This document shows, piece after piece, positions 25,752-34,180 of a stretch of 51,441 nucleotides of DNA. This stretch comes from Paraflavitalea sp. CAU 1676 (lineage in GTDB: Bacteria > Bacteroidota > Bacteroidia > Chitinophagales > Chitinophagaceae): positions 1-51,441 of the forward strand of contig NZ_JARHUJ010000016.1 in assembly GCF_029223285.1 (NCBI RefSeq). The letters are read 5' to 3'. A program made the translations under genes and the position numbers. Below the pieces are notes generated by a model, which did no database searches, had not been told where the DNA came from, and was given only the letters and a program-made list of their open reading frames with translations. The first letter of the stretch is position 1, and the number at the start of each line of letters is the position of its first letter.

Positions 25752-27311
25752 TCAACTCCAGATCCTGTCATGTGAGCGCACATCGTTCCACTGCGGGGTA
25801 GGAGCGAAGTACGATTTATCGTTGGCATGCAGGTGCTGCTTTACCACTTCATCATTCAGTTCTATGCCCAATCCCGGCGCCGTCAACGGCAGGTTGGCAA
25901 ACCCTTTCGTGATCAGCTTCCTGCCATCGGTCGTTTTCACCAGGTCTTCCCACCAGGGAAGGTCGATCGAGTGATGTTCGAGCGAAAGAAAGTTTTGTGT
26001 AGCCGCCGCACAATGAACGCTTGCCATAAACGAAATGGGAGTACCCGCCTGGTGCATCGCCATCGCCACGCCATTCTCCTCGGCATAGTCGCCAATGCGC
26101 TTTGTCTCCAATAAACCGCCCGAAGACGCCAGATCGGGATGCACGATATCCACCGCCCGCTTATCGATCAGCGGCTTGAAGTATTTAAGCAGGTAAATAT
26201 CTTCACCCGTAAGACAGGGCGTTTCCAACGCGTCGCTCAAAGTCTTCCATTGGTCGGTCAACTCCCACGATACGATATCTTCCAGCCAGGCCAGCCGGTA
26301 CTTTTCGATCGCTCTTCCTAAGCGGATCCCATTATTCAGATCGAAGTGGCCGTAGTGATCGGAAGAGATCGGCGTTTCATAGCCCACCATGCTGCGTACA
26401 TTTTCTACAATGCGCGCCAGTTCCTCCAATCCCTTATCCGTGATCTGGATCTGCGTCATCGGATGCAGCGTATTGGCGTACGACATGGAGTTGCGCATGT
26501 CACCCCACTGTGCCAGGTTGCCCTGCGCATTGCGCCACGCATCCGCATTGACCAGGGTGCCCGGCTTATCTTTCAGTTCATTGATCGATATATCCATCTT
26601 TAACCAGGTGTATCCCTGGTCTTTCAGGCGGTATTGGATCAGGCGCTTTTGTTCTTCCGGCGAACTGGCCTCGGGCGTATCGGCATACAAGCGCACTTTA
26701 TCACGGTATCGACCACCCAGCAACTGCCAGGCCGGTACATTGTATGCCTTGCCGCACAAGTCCCACAAAGCCATCTCCACGCCACACACGCCACCGGCCT
26801 GCCTCGACTGTCCGCCGAATTGCCTGATCTTCTTGAATAGCATCTCCACATTGCAGGGATTCTCACCCAGTATGCGGCTCTTCAACATCAGGGCATAGCG
26901 TTCATCGGCGCCATCGCGCACTTCGCCCAATCCGTAAATACCCTGGTTGGTATCAATCCGAATCATCGCCGTGCGACCCAGTACCGTGGTAACACAATAT
27001 CGCATGTCGGTAATCTTAAGGTCAGAAGGTGTCGAGAACCGGCGCACCTTTTGAGTGCTTTGCGCCACCACTTCTTCAATGGGCAACATAGCGCTCGCCG
27101 CGCCAAGGGCAATACCACCGAGGGTGGTTCGCTTCAGGAAAGAACGGCGGCTGTTCTGTGCAGTATTTTCCAACTCTCCATTCTCATCAACGCCAGACGT
27201 CATCGATGATGCATGGCTGCCAACGCTCCCCGTTGCAACAGGTTGAGCTATTTCAACAGGTACGGGGTCCTGCAACCCCAGTTTGTTCAGGATCTTTTGA
27301 GATGGTGTCAT
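25752..27311 (-). CDS. Tat-exported enolase-superfamily dehydratase with unusual 50-residue N-terminal extension
   Basis: A 519-residue paralogue of the gene at 22292. Metal ligands are D318 (PISSDHYGHF), E344 (AWLEDIV) and E370 (LTGEDI); catalytic candidates are K238 and D240 (LKMDIS) and H420 (AMHQAGTP). The twin-arginine motif NSRRSFLKR is at 53-61, preceded by about 50 residues (beginning MTPSQKILNKLGLQDPVPVE) that are longer than a normal Tat n-region. The start ATG is clear and no better start lies just before the signal. The active-site blocks differ from the first copy (SDHYG in place of ADMHG), suggesting a different sugar acid. It lies 60 bp after RraA copy 2 and 31 bp before the BASS gene. 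Confidence 0.88.
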   Translation of the reverse strand: MTPSQKILNKLGLQDPVPVEIAQPVATGSVGSHASSMTSGVDENGELENTAQNSRRSFLKRTTLGGIALGAASAMLPIEEVVAQSTQKVRRFSTPSDLKITDMRYCVTTVLGRTAMIRIDTNQGIYGLGEVRDGADERYALMLKSRILGENPCNVEMLFKKIRQFGGQSRQAGGVCGVEMALWDLCGKAYNVPAWQLLGGRYRDKVRLYADTPEASSPEEQKRLIQYRLKDQGYTWLKMDISINELKDKPGTLVNADAWRNAQGNLAQWGDMRNSMSYANTLHPMTQIQITDKGLEELARIVENVRSMVGYETPISSDHYGHFDLNNGIRLGRAIEKYRLAWLEDIVSWELTDQWKTLSDALETPCLTGEDIYLLKYFKPLIDKRAVDIVHPDLASSGGLLETKRIGDYAEENGVAMAMHQAGTPISFMASVHCAAATQNFLSLEHHSIDLPWWEDLVKTTDGRKLITKGFANLPLTAPGLGIELNDEVVKQHLHANDKSYFAPTPQWNDVRSHDRIWS

Positions 27312-27371
27312 AACAGATAATTTTAGATGGTTTGTGTAAGGAGAAGAACAGCGTAGCCCGCAGGCAACGCC

Positions 27372-28295
27372 TCACCAGGTTCGTTGCTTCATGAATTCAT
27401 CCAGCTCCTGGCGGCTCATCGGCAGTTTATCGGGATTGGCATCCAGCCATTGCAGAAAATCCTTTTTGATAGCATCTGTCCATTGTGTGTCGATCTGTCC
27501 GGGTGTATACTTCCCTTCGCGCAGCCGTTGATGGCCAAAGGCATCGCGCAAGGAAATAAACTCTGCATTCAATACTACTTCTTCCAACAGGTGGGCAGGA
27601 ATGAAGACCACGCCGCCCTTCTTGGCCAGTACTGCATCACCGGGCAAAACAGTGGCACGCCCGATACGAATGGGCACATTGATGCCCCCCAGCATCATCT
27701 GTTGTATGTAAGAGGGATCATAACCTTTGATCCAGCCATTGAAACCTTTGATCTCTTCCAGACCTTCTATATCACGAACCGATCCATAAAAGATCACCCC
27801 GCGGGCCGATTTGGCATAGATCGCATTGCCGAGGTTATCGCCGATCAGCGTACCATCCACCACTTTTCCATAACTATCGGCCACATAGATATCGCCATTC
27901 TTCAACACATCGATGGGCCAGCTATTGGGCGCCCCAATGCGGGCTTCGGCTTTTCCCTTGTCTTTAATGATCTTGTCTACATCAGGACGCAAGGGCATAT
28001 ACTGAGCTGTAACGGCCCGGCCCGTCATCACCGAATCGGGATGGATCACCATCCATTCGCCTTCAAACTGGTTCATGTATCCTTTGTTGCGCAAAATGCC
28101 CCAGGCCTCTTCGAGGTGCACGCCTTTCAACCGTTCCAGTAGCTTATCAGGCACCTGGGGCCGGCCATCGGCCGATCGTTCGCCCTTCCACTCTGGCGTT
28201 AGTGCTTTGAGCTGCTCAGCCGTAAGGCTAACCTGTTGCGCCTGCACACAGGCACACGCTATCGTTAGTAACAGGAGAAAGAAGGTCCTTTTCAT
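27372..28295 (-). CDS. Exported RraA-fold protein (aldolase-like), copy 2
   Basis: A 307-residue paralogue of the protein at 23616, with a clear Sec signal peptide (about 1-19, CVQAQ). The RraA core has LIGDNLGNAIYAKSARG and FYGSVRDIEGL (169-179), with R174 and D175 in place. It shares the N-terminal TPEWKGERSADGRPQVPD region and C-terminal extension with copy 1. The pairing RraA then enolase repeats the order of the other pair, so a duplication of the two-gene unit is likely, with the BASS gene now between the pairs. Confidence 0.85.
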   Translation of the reverse strand: MKRTFFLLLLTIACACVQAQQVSLTAEQLKALTPEWKGERSADGRPQVPDKLLERLKGVHLEEAWGILRNKGYMNQFEGEWMVIHPDSVMTGRAVTAQYMPLRPDVDKIIKDKGKAEARIGAPNSWPIDVLKNGDIYVADSYGKVVDGTLIGDNLGNAIYAKSARGVIFYGSVRDIEGLEEIKGFNGWIKGYDPSYIQQMMLGGINVPIRIGRATVLPGDAVLAKKGGVVFIPAHLLEEVVLNAEFISLRDAFGHQRLREGKYTPGQIDTQWTDAIKKDFLQWLDANPDKLPMSRQELDEFMKQRTW

Positions 28296-28332
28296 ATAGC
28301 AGGTTTAAATTGTTGGCAATCGTTGGTTGGCT

Positions 28333-29892
28333 TTATAATTTGATCTTTTGTTTCGGGGGCGCTTCCGGCACCGCGTGTTTCTGTTGCAAGTTGCCGATGG
28401 CCTCAAACTCGTCGAATAGTTTGGTACTGAGCTTTTCAAAAATGCTGTAGTAATCTGCATACACCGCATGATGCTTCTTATTAGGCTTGTATACATCTGG
28501 TAATTCGACCGTGTCGGCTGCTTCGTCCAGCGTTTTGAAGATGCCCATCTCTGTTGCACTCAGCAGCCAGGCGCCATAACTCACGCTGTGCGACTGCTGC
28601 CTTACGCGTACCGGCTTATTGAACATATCGGCGATCAATTGTGTGCAGAAGGGGATGGTACCAAAACTGCCGTTTACCGACAGGCTCCTGATATTCCGCT
28701 GCTCGGCCAGCGAGCGGCCGATGCTGTAGATTTCATATAAAATACCTTCGATCGTAGCGCGTACAAAATGCTTGCGCTCATGTTTGATGTTCAATCCGAA
28801 GTAGGCACCCCGGGCGTTTGCATTCCAGATCGGCGCCCGCTCACCCAACAGGTAGGGGAGAAACAACAACCCATCTGCCCCCACTGGTACCTTCGAAGCC
28901 TCTTCGATCAATTGCTGCATGCTTTGTTCTGCATCGAAGGGATTGGTGAAATCGCCAAACTGCCTGGTGAACCATTCGAAAATATTACCGCCATTATTCG
29001 TAGGGCCACCCGATACATAACTATTCTCTGTTAGCAGGTAGTTGAAGAAACGCATCTGCTCATCCTGTAGAACCGCATCCCCCATCACGCGCACCGCGCC
29101 GCTGTCTTCGATCGTGATCGTAGCATGGCCTTCTCCTTTCACGCCGTCACCCAGGGTCGCCAGGCAACCATCGCTCGAGCCAATTAAGATCTTCGTATCG
29201 GCCCCAAGACCCAACGATTGCTGGTAAGCCCGCTTCAGTTTGCCCGCCTGAGCAAATACCGGTGCCAGCTCGGGCAGCCGGGATGCATTGATGCCCGCGT
29301 ACTGTAAGGCGTCAGGTTCCCAGCTGATCGTATGAATGTTCAACAACCCAGTAGCCGAAGCAATACTGTGATCGATGAGGTACTCACCCGTTAGCTGGTG
29401 AATGATATAACTCTTAATGGAAAGGAACTTGCTGGTTTGTTTGAACCGCTCTTTATCAAGGCTCCTGATCCACGCGATCTTCAACAGCGGGCTCATCGGA
29501 TGTATCGGCGTACCCGTAGCCGCATAGATCGACCGGCCCAAAGCCGACTGGCGCAGCTCCAAAGCTTCCTTTTTAGCACGGTTATCACTCCAGGTGATCG
29601 CATTGCCCAGCGGATTACCATTCTTATCCACCGCCAGCACACTGTGCATCGCCGCACTGAAACAAATGGATACTACTTTGTGCTTTTTCGGATGAATGCA
29701 TTCATTCAACAGGTTCTTCAACACATACAGGGTGGTGATGAAGATCTGCTCCGGATCCTGCTCGCTATGGTCTGGCTCAGTATGAAAAGTTGGATAATAC
29801 CCCTTCAGGGAACCGATAACACGCCCGTTGAGATCGAAGGCGAATACCCTGATCCCATTGGTTCCTAATTCTATCGTAATAATGCATTTCAT
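28333..29892 (-). CDS. FGGY-family carbohydrate kinase, gluconokinase-like
   Basis: A 519-residue sugar kinase of two actin-like ATPase domains. The first phosphate loop reads ITIELGTNGIRVFAFD (5-20), where FGGY kinases usually have DIGTT: the metal-associated Asp is Glu (E8). FSAAMHSVLAVD and ITWSDNRA match gluconokinases, and LIGSSDGCLATLGDG carries the catalytic Asp. GGPTNNGGN and LLGERAPIWNANARGAY are further family blocks. Likely reaction: ATP-dependent phosphorylation of gluconate or a related aldonate to its 6-phosphate. It lies 11 bp after the AraC gene and heads the leftward sugar-acid operon. Confidence 0.85.
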   Translation of the reverse strand: MKCIITIELGTNGIRVFAFDLNGRVIGSLKGYYPTFHTEPDHSEQDPEQIFITTLYVLKNLLNECIHPKKHKVVSICFSAAMHSVLAVDKNGNPLGNAITWSDNRAKKEALELRQSALGRSIYAATGTPIHPMSPLLKIAWIRSLDKERFKQTSKFLSIKSYIIHQLTGEYLIDHSIASATGLLNIHTISWEPDALQYAGINASRLPELAPVFAQAGKLKRAYQQSLGLGADTKILIGSSDGCLATLGDGVKGEGHATITIEDSGAVRVMGDAVLQDEQMRFFNYLLTENSYVSGGPTNNGGNIFEWFTRQFGDFTNPFDAEQSMQQLIEEASKVPVGADGLLFLPYLLGERAPIWNANARGAYFGLNIKHERKHFVRATIEGILYEIYSIGRSLAEQRNIRSLSVNGSFGTIPFCTQLIADMFNKPVRVRQQSHSVSYGAWLLSATEMGIFKTLDEAADTVELPDVYKPNKKHHAVYADYYSIFEKLSTKLFDEFEAIGNLQQKHAVPEAPPKQKIKL

Positions 29893-29903
29893 GTTTAACG
29901 AGG

Positions 29904-30791
29904 TTATTTATTACGCAAATGATTATTCCTGAATTCGCTCGGCCGGTAACCAGTCAGTTTTTTAAAGGTGGTCGAAAAATGTTGTGACGAATAGAAGCCG
30001 GTGTCCAGCGCAATGTCGGTAACACTGATATCAGGCCGTTTCAACATTTTAATAGCTTCCGAAATACGGATGTTAATGAGGTAATTGATGGGCGAAAAAC
30101 CGGAATAGCTTTTCACCCGCTCCGTAAAAAGGGTAGTACCCATACCTACCAGCGCCGCCATTTCTTCTACTGTCCATTGATGGGCAAGGTTTTCCCGCAA
30201 TACTTCTTCCAGCCGCATAAAGGTTTTGGGAAAGTCGCGCCCGGGATGACTTTGCCGCGTCATATGCCGTGTGATCTGAATCAGTAGTTCGTCGATGAGG
30301 TGATTGATACGCGCCTGGTAGCCGATCTCATGGCCAAACAATTCAGTCTGAATACTCTTGAGGATCTTACCCGCATCCTGGAAATGAGAAAGCACCGGCG
30401 AACTGCTGAGCGATAACAACTTACCGATGGCAGCGCCTTCCGCTTCCGATAATCCGCTCCATTTACCCGGCAGGATATGACCATTCTCCTGTTTCTGAAT
30501 ATTAAGATGCACCCAGGTAAAAGAACCGATCTCCAGCACACCATGGTCGCTGCCAAACGATGTGCCGGGCATTATCAAAACCACATCGCCGGGGTATAAG
30601 ACATATGCTTCGTGGTTGAGGCGCCACTCGAACTTGCCTTCTATTATATAATATATGCGGATGCCTTCGGTGGCAGTGGAGGGGAATGCGTGTAACTGAA
30701 TGGAGCCATTCTTTTTTGCGCCCACTTCCAGCAGGTGCGGAAACAACCGCAGCTCAGGAGATTTACCGTGTTGGAGCACAAATTGATTCAT
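29904..30791 (-). CDS. AraC-family regulator of the sugar-acid locus
   Basis: A 295-residue regulator. The start is the ATG at 30791; an upstream TTG at 30818 is less likely. The N-terminal cupin domain (about 15-140; YYIIEGKFEWRLNHEAYVLY, then PGDVVLIMPG) should bind a ligand, and the C-terminal double helix-turn-helix (about 195-290) includes TVEEMAALVGMGTTLFTERVK and VTDIALDTGFYSSQHFSTTFKK. It sits exactly between the two divergent operons, upstream of the kinase and 174 bp from SusC, so it is the obvious regulator of both, probably with a sugar acid as inducer (inference). Confidence 0.92.
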   Translation of the reverse strand: MNQFVLQHGKSPELRLFPHLLEVGAKKNGSIQLHAFPSTATEGIRIYYIIEGKFEWRLNHEAYVLYPGDVVLIMPGTSFGSDHGVLEIGSFTWVHLNIQKQENGHILPGKWSGLSEAEGAAIGKLLSLSSSPVLSHFQDAGKILKSIQTELFGHEIGYQARINHLIDELLIQITRHMTRQSHPGRDFPKTFMRLEEVLRENLAHQWTVEEMAALVGMGTTLFTERVKSYSGFSPINYLINIRISEAIKMLKRPDISVTDIALDTGFYSSQHFSTTFKKLTGYRPSEFRNNHLRNK

Positions 30792-30913
30792 ATGGCTTAA
30801 GCAGTTAGGCTGAAACAATCGCTAAAAACGGAACCTCTATAAAGAAAGGAAATTTATTCGTGTCAGATGTACAAAATTCAACGCAGTTTTATTTTGGTAG
30901 TTTTTGAGGCGAA

Positions 30914-30945
30914 TAGCAGATAATTTGCTACCGTAACGATTATCT
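30914..30945. promoter_or_regulatory. Overlapping inverted repeats upstream of SusC
   Basis: TAGCA-N7-TGCTA (30914-30930) overlaps AGATAAT-N14-ATTATCT (30918-30924, 30939-30945). Both are perfect in their arms and end 20 bp before the SusC start, in the divergent AraC/SusC interval. Candidate operator; no exact TAnnTTTG element was found here. Confidence 0.45.
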
Positions 30946-30965
30946 CACCAAAACAACTTGCCGGT

Positions 30966-33900
30966 ATGAAAAAGCTCACCAGCGGCAGGCCATCCCGCAT
31001 CGCGGGACCATGGCTGCTTTTCATCTTTCTTTTTCTACAATCCGCCGCCCACGCCCAAACCATCACAGGAACCGTATCGGATGAAAAAGGTACGAAACTT
31101 TTCAACGTATCTGTGTTGATAAAAGGAACCTCACAGGGAACCACCACCGATAGCGTTGGCAAATACAGCCTTGCTGCTGCAGCCGACGTTGTACTTGTAT
31201 TTAGTTCCGTAGGTTTTAAGAGTTCAGAAATACCAGTTGGCGGCCGCCGGGTCATCAATATTACGCTTACTTCCGATGGACAGGATCTCGGCGAAGTGGT
31301 GGTTACCGCACTCGGTATCAAAAAGCAATCCCGCGCACTCGGTTATTCAGCCACCAGCGTAAAACCAGAAGAACTCACAGTAAACCGCACCAGCAATGTA
31401 ATGAACTCCCTGCAAGGAAAAGTGGCCGGGGTCAATATCTCCTCGCTGGGTACCGGCCCGGGCGGCACGTCCAAAATAAGGATACGCGGACAATCGTCGC
31501 TGGCCGGACAAAACAATCCGCTCATTGTTATTAATGGTGTACCTGTCGACAATACCAACTTCAACGACAACACCATTTCCGTAAAAGGAGGGGGCGTGTA
31601 TGCGGATGGTGGTGATGGCCTTTCCAGCATCAACCCTGACGATATCGAGAGCATGACCATCTTAAAGGGGGCACCTGCATCGGCCCTCTATGGATCGCGT
31701 GCAAAGGATGGGGTAATAATGATCACGACTAAAACAAGGGGAAAAACAAAAGGCATTGGAGTTACTTACAACCTCAATTATACCAACGATACACCGCTTG
31801 ACTTCACCGAATACCAAAGCGAATACGGACAGGGAGAGAACGGTGCAAGGCCAACAGCGCCCAATCCCACGTCGGGCCAATGGTCCTTTGGCGAAAAGTT
31901 TGCCGGCCAGTCACACATACTCTTTAACAACCTCACGGTTCCCTATCAGCCACAGGGTAGTCGCATCAAGGAGTTCTACCGGAACGGACAAAACATAGCG
32001 AATACCATCGCTTTCGAAGCAACCAGTGAAAAAGGAGGTTTAAGACTTTCACTGAACAATACCGATAACCAGGGGATCATGCCCAATAACTCCTTCAACA
32101 GGAAAAGCATCAATCTCGGTTTTAGCTACAATCTCACGGAAGAGTTCCTGGTGTCGGGTAGCGTTAATTATTCGAAGGAGTATAATAAAAACCCGCCCAA
32201 TATTGCCAACCAGGACAACTCCATTCCAACCACACTCATGGCCATGTCTACCTCCATGCCATTGAGTGTACTGGATGCCAACAAATTCAATGCAGCCGGT
32301 AACGAATATCCCTGGTCACGGTTTACCAACCGAACCAATCCGTACTGGGTATTGGCCAGTCAATTCCACAATATCAGGCGCGACCGCTTATTCGGCAACG
32401 TCGCCTTAAAATATAACTTGTTACCCTGGCTTAGTGTGCAGGGCAGGATGGGGCAGGACTATTGGTCGCGCGATGAGGACGTGAACAATTTCCCCACGGG
32501 CCAGGCATCGCGTGCTGCGGCGCCTCCCGGTTTTGTCAATGGTATATTTACCCAGGAGAGCCGTCGCTTTCGTGAAACCAATCTGGACTTCCTGATTAAT
32601 GCCAACAAAGAATTTGGCGATATCGGAGTAAACCTGACAGCCGGTGGCAACCGTATGCGCAAGCGCTCGGATATCAACAATGTGGTGGTCACCGATTTCA
32701 TCATTCGCGACCTCTACACTGTACAGAATGGCCGTGCCAAGGACCCTGTGTACACGCTAATAGAACAGGGCGTTAATTCTTTATACGGATCGGCCGAAAT
32801 CAACTGGCGGCAAACCGTCTACCTCACCGGAACGGCCCGCAACGATTGGTTCTCGACCTTATCACCGGCCAACAGGAGCATCCTCTATCCATCGGCATCG
32901 GCCGCCTGGGTATTCTCCGAACAACTCAAAACTTCCAGCTGGCTCAACTTTGGCAAACTACGGCTCGGCTATGCAGAGGTAGGCAGCGATGGCGATGTAG
33001 CGCCCTATGCCGACCAGTTGTTCTATACCCCAAATGCCAACTTCATCAATAACCCCAGTGGCACACCCGTACCCGTTGGTACCAGCAATATCGCCAATGG
33101 AGCCACCGGTACCACATTGCCCAATCCTAACCTAAAGCCAAGCCGCGTGTCGGAAGCAGAAGTCGGCCTGGAATTGCGGATGTTTAACAACCGGGTAAAT
33201 ATAGACGTTGCTGCATACAGAAAGATCACCAAAGATCAAATCGTTTCCGTGCAGATATCCGACGCCTCCGGTTATTTCAATACCCCGATCAACAGCGGCA
33301 AGAGCCGTAACTATGGTTTCGAAGCGATGGTCAACCTGGTCCCCATCAGGAACCGGCACTTTAGCTGGGAGTTTACCGCCAATACCTCCTATAATATCAC
33401 CAAAGTATTAAGCATCATCACCGACAAACCCGGCGAACGCATCACTACCGGCACCCACGTATTCAATGGCGAAACCCGCCAGGTAGTAGGAGAAGAGATC
33501 GGTCAGATAGCCGGCTATGCCTATGCCCGCGACGCCAAGGGCCAACGGATATTTCAATCGAATGGATTGCCCTTACGTACCGGAGATTTTGTATTGTTTG
33601 GCAGCGCACTTCCTAAATGGGTTGGCGGCTTTATGAATACGTTCAACTATAAGGGCGTACACCTGATCGTTTTCGTGGATTATAAATTGGGCAATAAAGT
33701 ACTTTCCGGCACCAACTTCAATGCGGTGCGGCACGGCCTGCATCAGATGACCCTCGAAGGCAGGGTTAGCGGTGTCAAAGGAAATGGCGTAGATGCAAAC
33801 GGTAATCCCAACAATGCAGTAGCGCCGGTACAAACCTATTGGGAACACCTGCGTTCTCAGCAGATCGTTGAACCTGTGATCTATGATGGGGGCTATTGGA

Positions 33901-34133
33901 AGCTGCGGCAATTGTCGCTGGGGTACGACTTCACCAAACACCTCCCGGCCAAATGGCCCATCAAGGGTGTGAAGCTTGACTTTGTAGCCATGAACGTATT
34001 CATCATCAAGAAGTGGGTCGATAATATCGATCCCGAAACCTTTGGTTTTGGGTCCGACAACCAGGTAGGGCTCGAATCGCCGGGCCTGCCTACGACACGC
34101 AGTCTTGGTTTGAACCTGAACATCAGGTTTTGA
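30966..34133 (+). CDS. susC: SusC-family TonB-dependent outer-membrane transporter
   Basis: A 1055-residue protein of normal SusC length. Signal peptide (about 1-30, SAAHAQ); carboxypeptidase-regulatory-like domain (about 33-110); TonB-box-like GEVVVTALG (about 109-117); plug domain (about 125-260, with VAGVNISSLGTGPGG, then PLIVINGVPVD); 22-strand barrel to the terminal aromatic-ending strand (SLGLNLNIRF). It forms the channel that, together with the SusD lipoprotein, takes up oligomeric ligand with energy from TonB. Unlike most SusC genes it is followed by catabolic genes for sugar acids rather than secreted glycosidases, so its ligand is probably an aldonate or an aldonate-bearing glycan. 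Confidence 0.96.
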   Translation: MKKLTSGRPSRIAGPWLLFIFLFLQSAAHAQTITGTVSDEKGTKLFNVSVLIKGTSQGTTTDSVGKYSLAAAADVVLVFSSVGFKSSEIPVGGRRVINITLTSDGQDLGEVVVTALGIKKQSRALGYSATSVKPEELTVNRTSNVMNSLQGKVAGVNISSLGTGPGGTSKIRIRGQSSLAGQNNPLIVINGVPVDNTNFNDNTISVKGGGVYADGGDGLSSINPDDIESMTILKGAPASALYGSRAKDGVIMITTKTRGKTKGIGVTYNLNYTNDTPLDFTEYQSEYGQGENGARPTAPNPTSGQWSFGEKFAGQSHILFNNLTVPYQPQGSRIKEFYRNGQNIANTIAFEATSEKGGLRLSLNNTDNQGIMPNNSFNRKSINLGFSYNLTEEFLVSGSVNYSKEYNKNPPNIANQDNSIPTTLMAMSTSMPLSVLDANKFNAAGNEYPWSRFTNRTNPYWVLASQFHNIRRDRLFGNVALKYNLLPWLSVQGRMGQDYWSRDEDVNNFPTGQASRAAAPPGFVNGIFTQESRRFRETNLDFLINANKEFGDIGVNLTAGGNRMRKRSDINNVVVTDFIIRDLYTVQNGRAKDPVYTLIEQGVNSLYGSAEINWRQTVYLTGTARNDWFSTLSPANRSILYPSASAAWVFSEQLKTSSWLNFGKLRLGYAEVGSDGDVAPYADQLFYTPNANFINNPSGTPVPVGTSNIANGATGTTLPNPNLKPSRVSEAEVGLELRMFNNRVNIDVAAYRKITKDQIVSVQISDASGYFNTPINSGKSRNYGFEAMVNLVPIRNRHFSWEFTANTSYNITKVLSIITDKPGERITTGTHVFNGETRQVVGEEIGQIAGYAYARDAKGQRIFQSNGLPLRTGDFVLFGSALPKWVGGFMNTFNYKGVHLIVFVDYKLGNKVLSGTNFNAVRHGLHQMTLEGRVSGVKGNGVDANGNPNNAVAPVQTYWEHLRSQQIVEPVIYDGGYWKLRQLSLGYDFTKHLPAKWPIKGVKLDFVAMNVFIIKKWVDNIDPETFGFGSDNQVGLESPGLPTTRSLGLNLNIRF

Positions 34134-34180
34134 TTAGCTACCGCTATAGCCACAATGCTATCATTCTAAAAAGAAAACAA

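Noticed and set aside
23616-28295. RraA as regulator of RNase E activity
   Set aside because: Both proteins have signal peptides and the aldolase Arg-Asp pair, and they sit in a catabolic operon.
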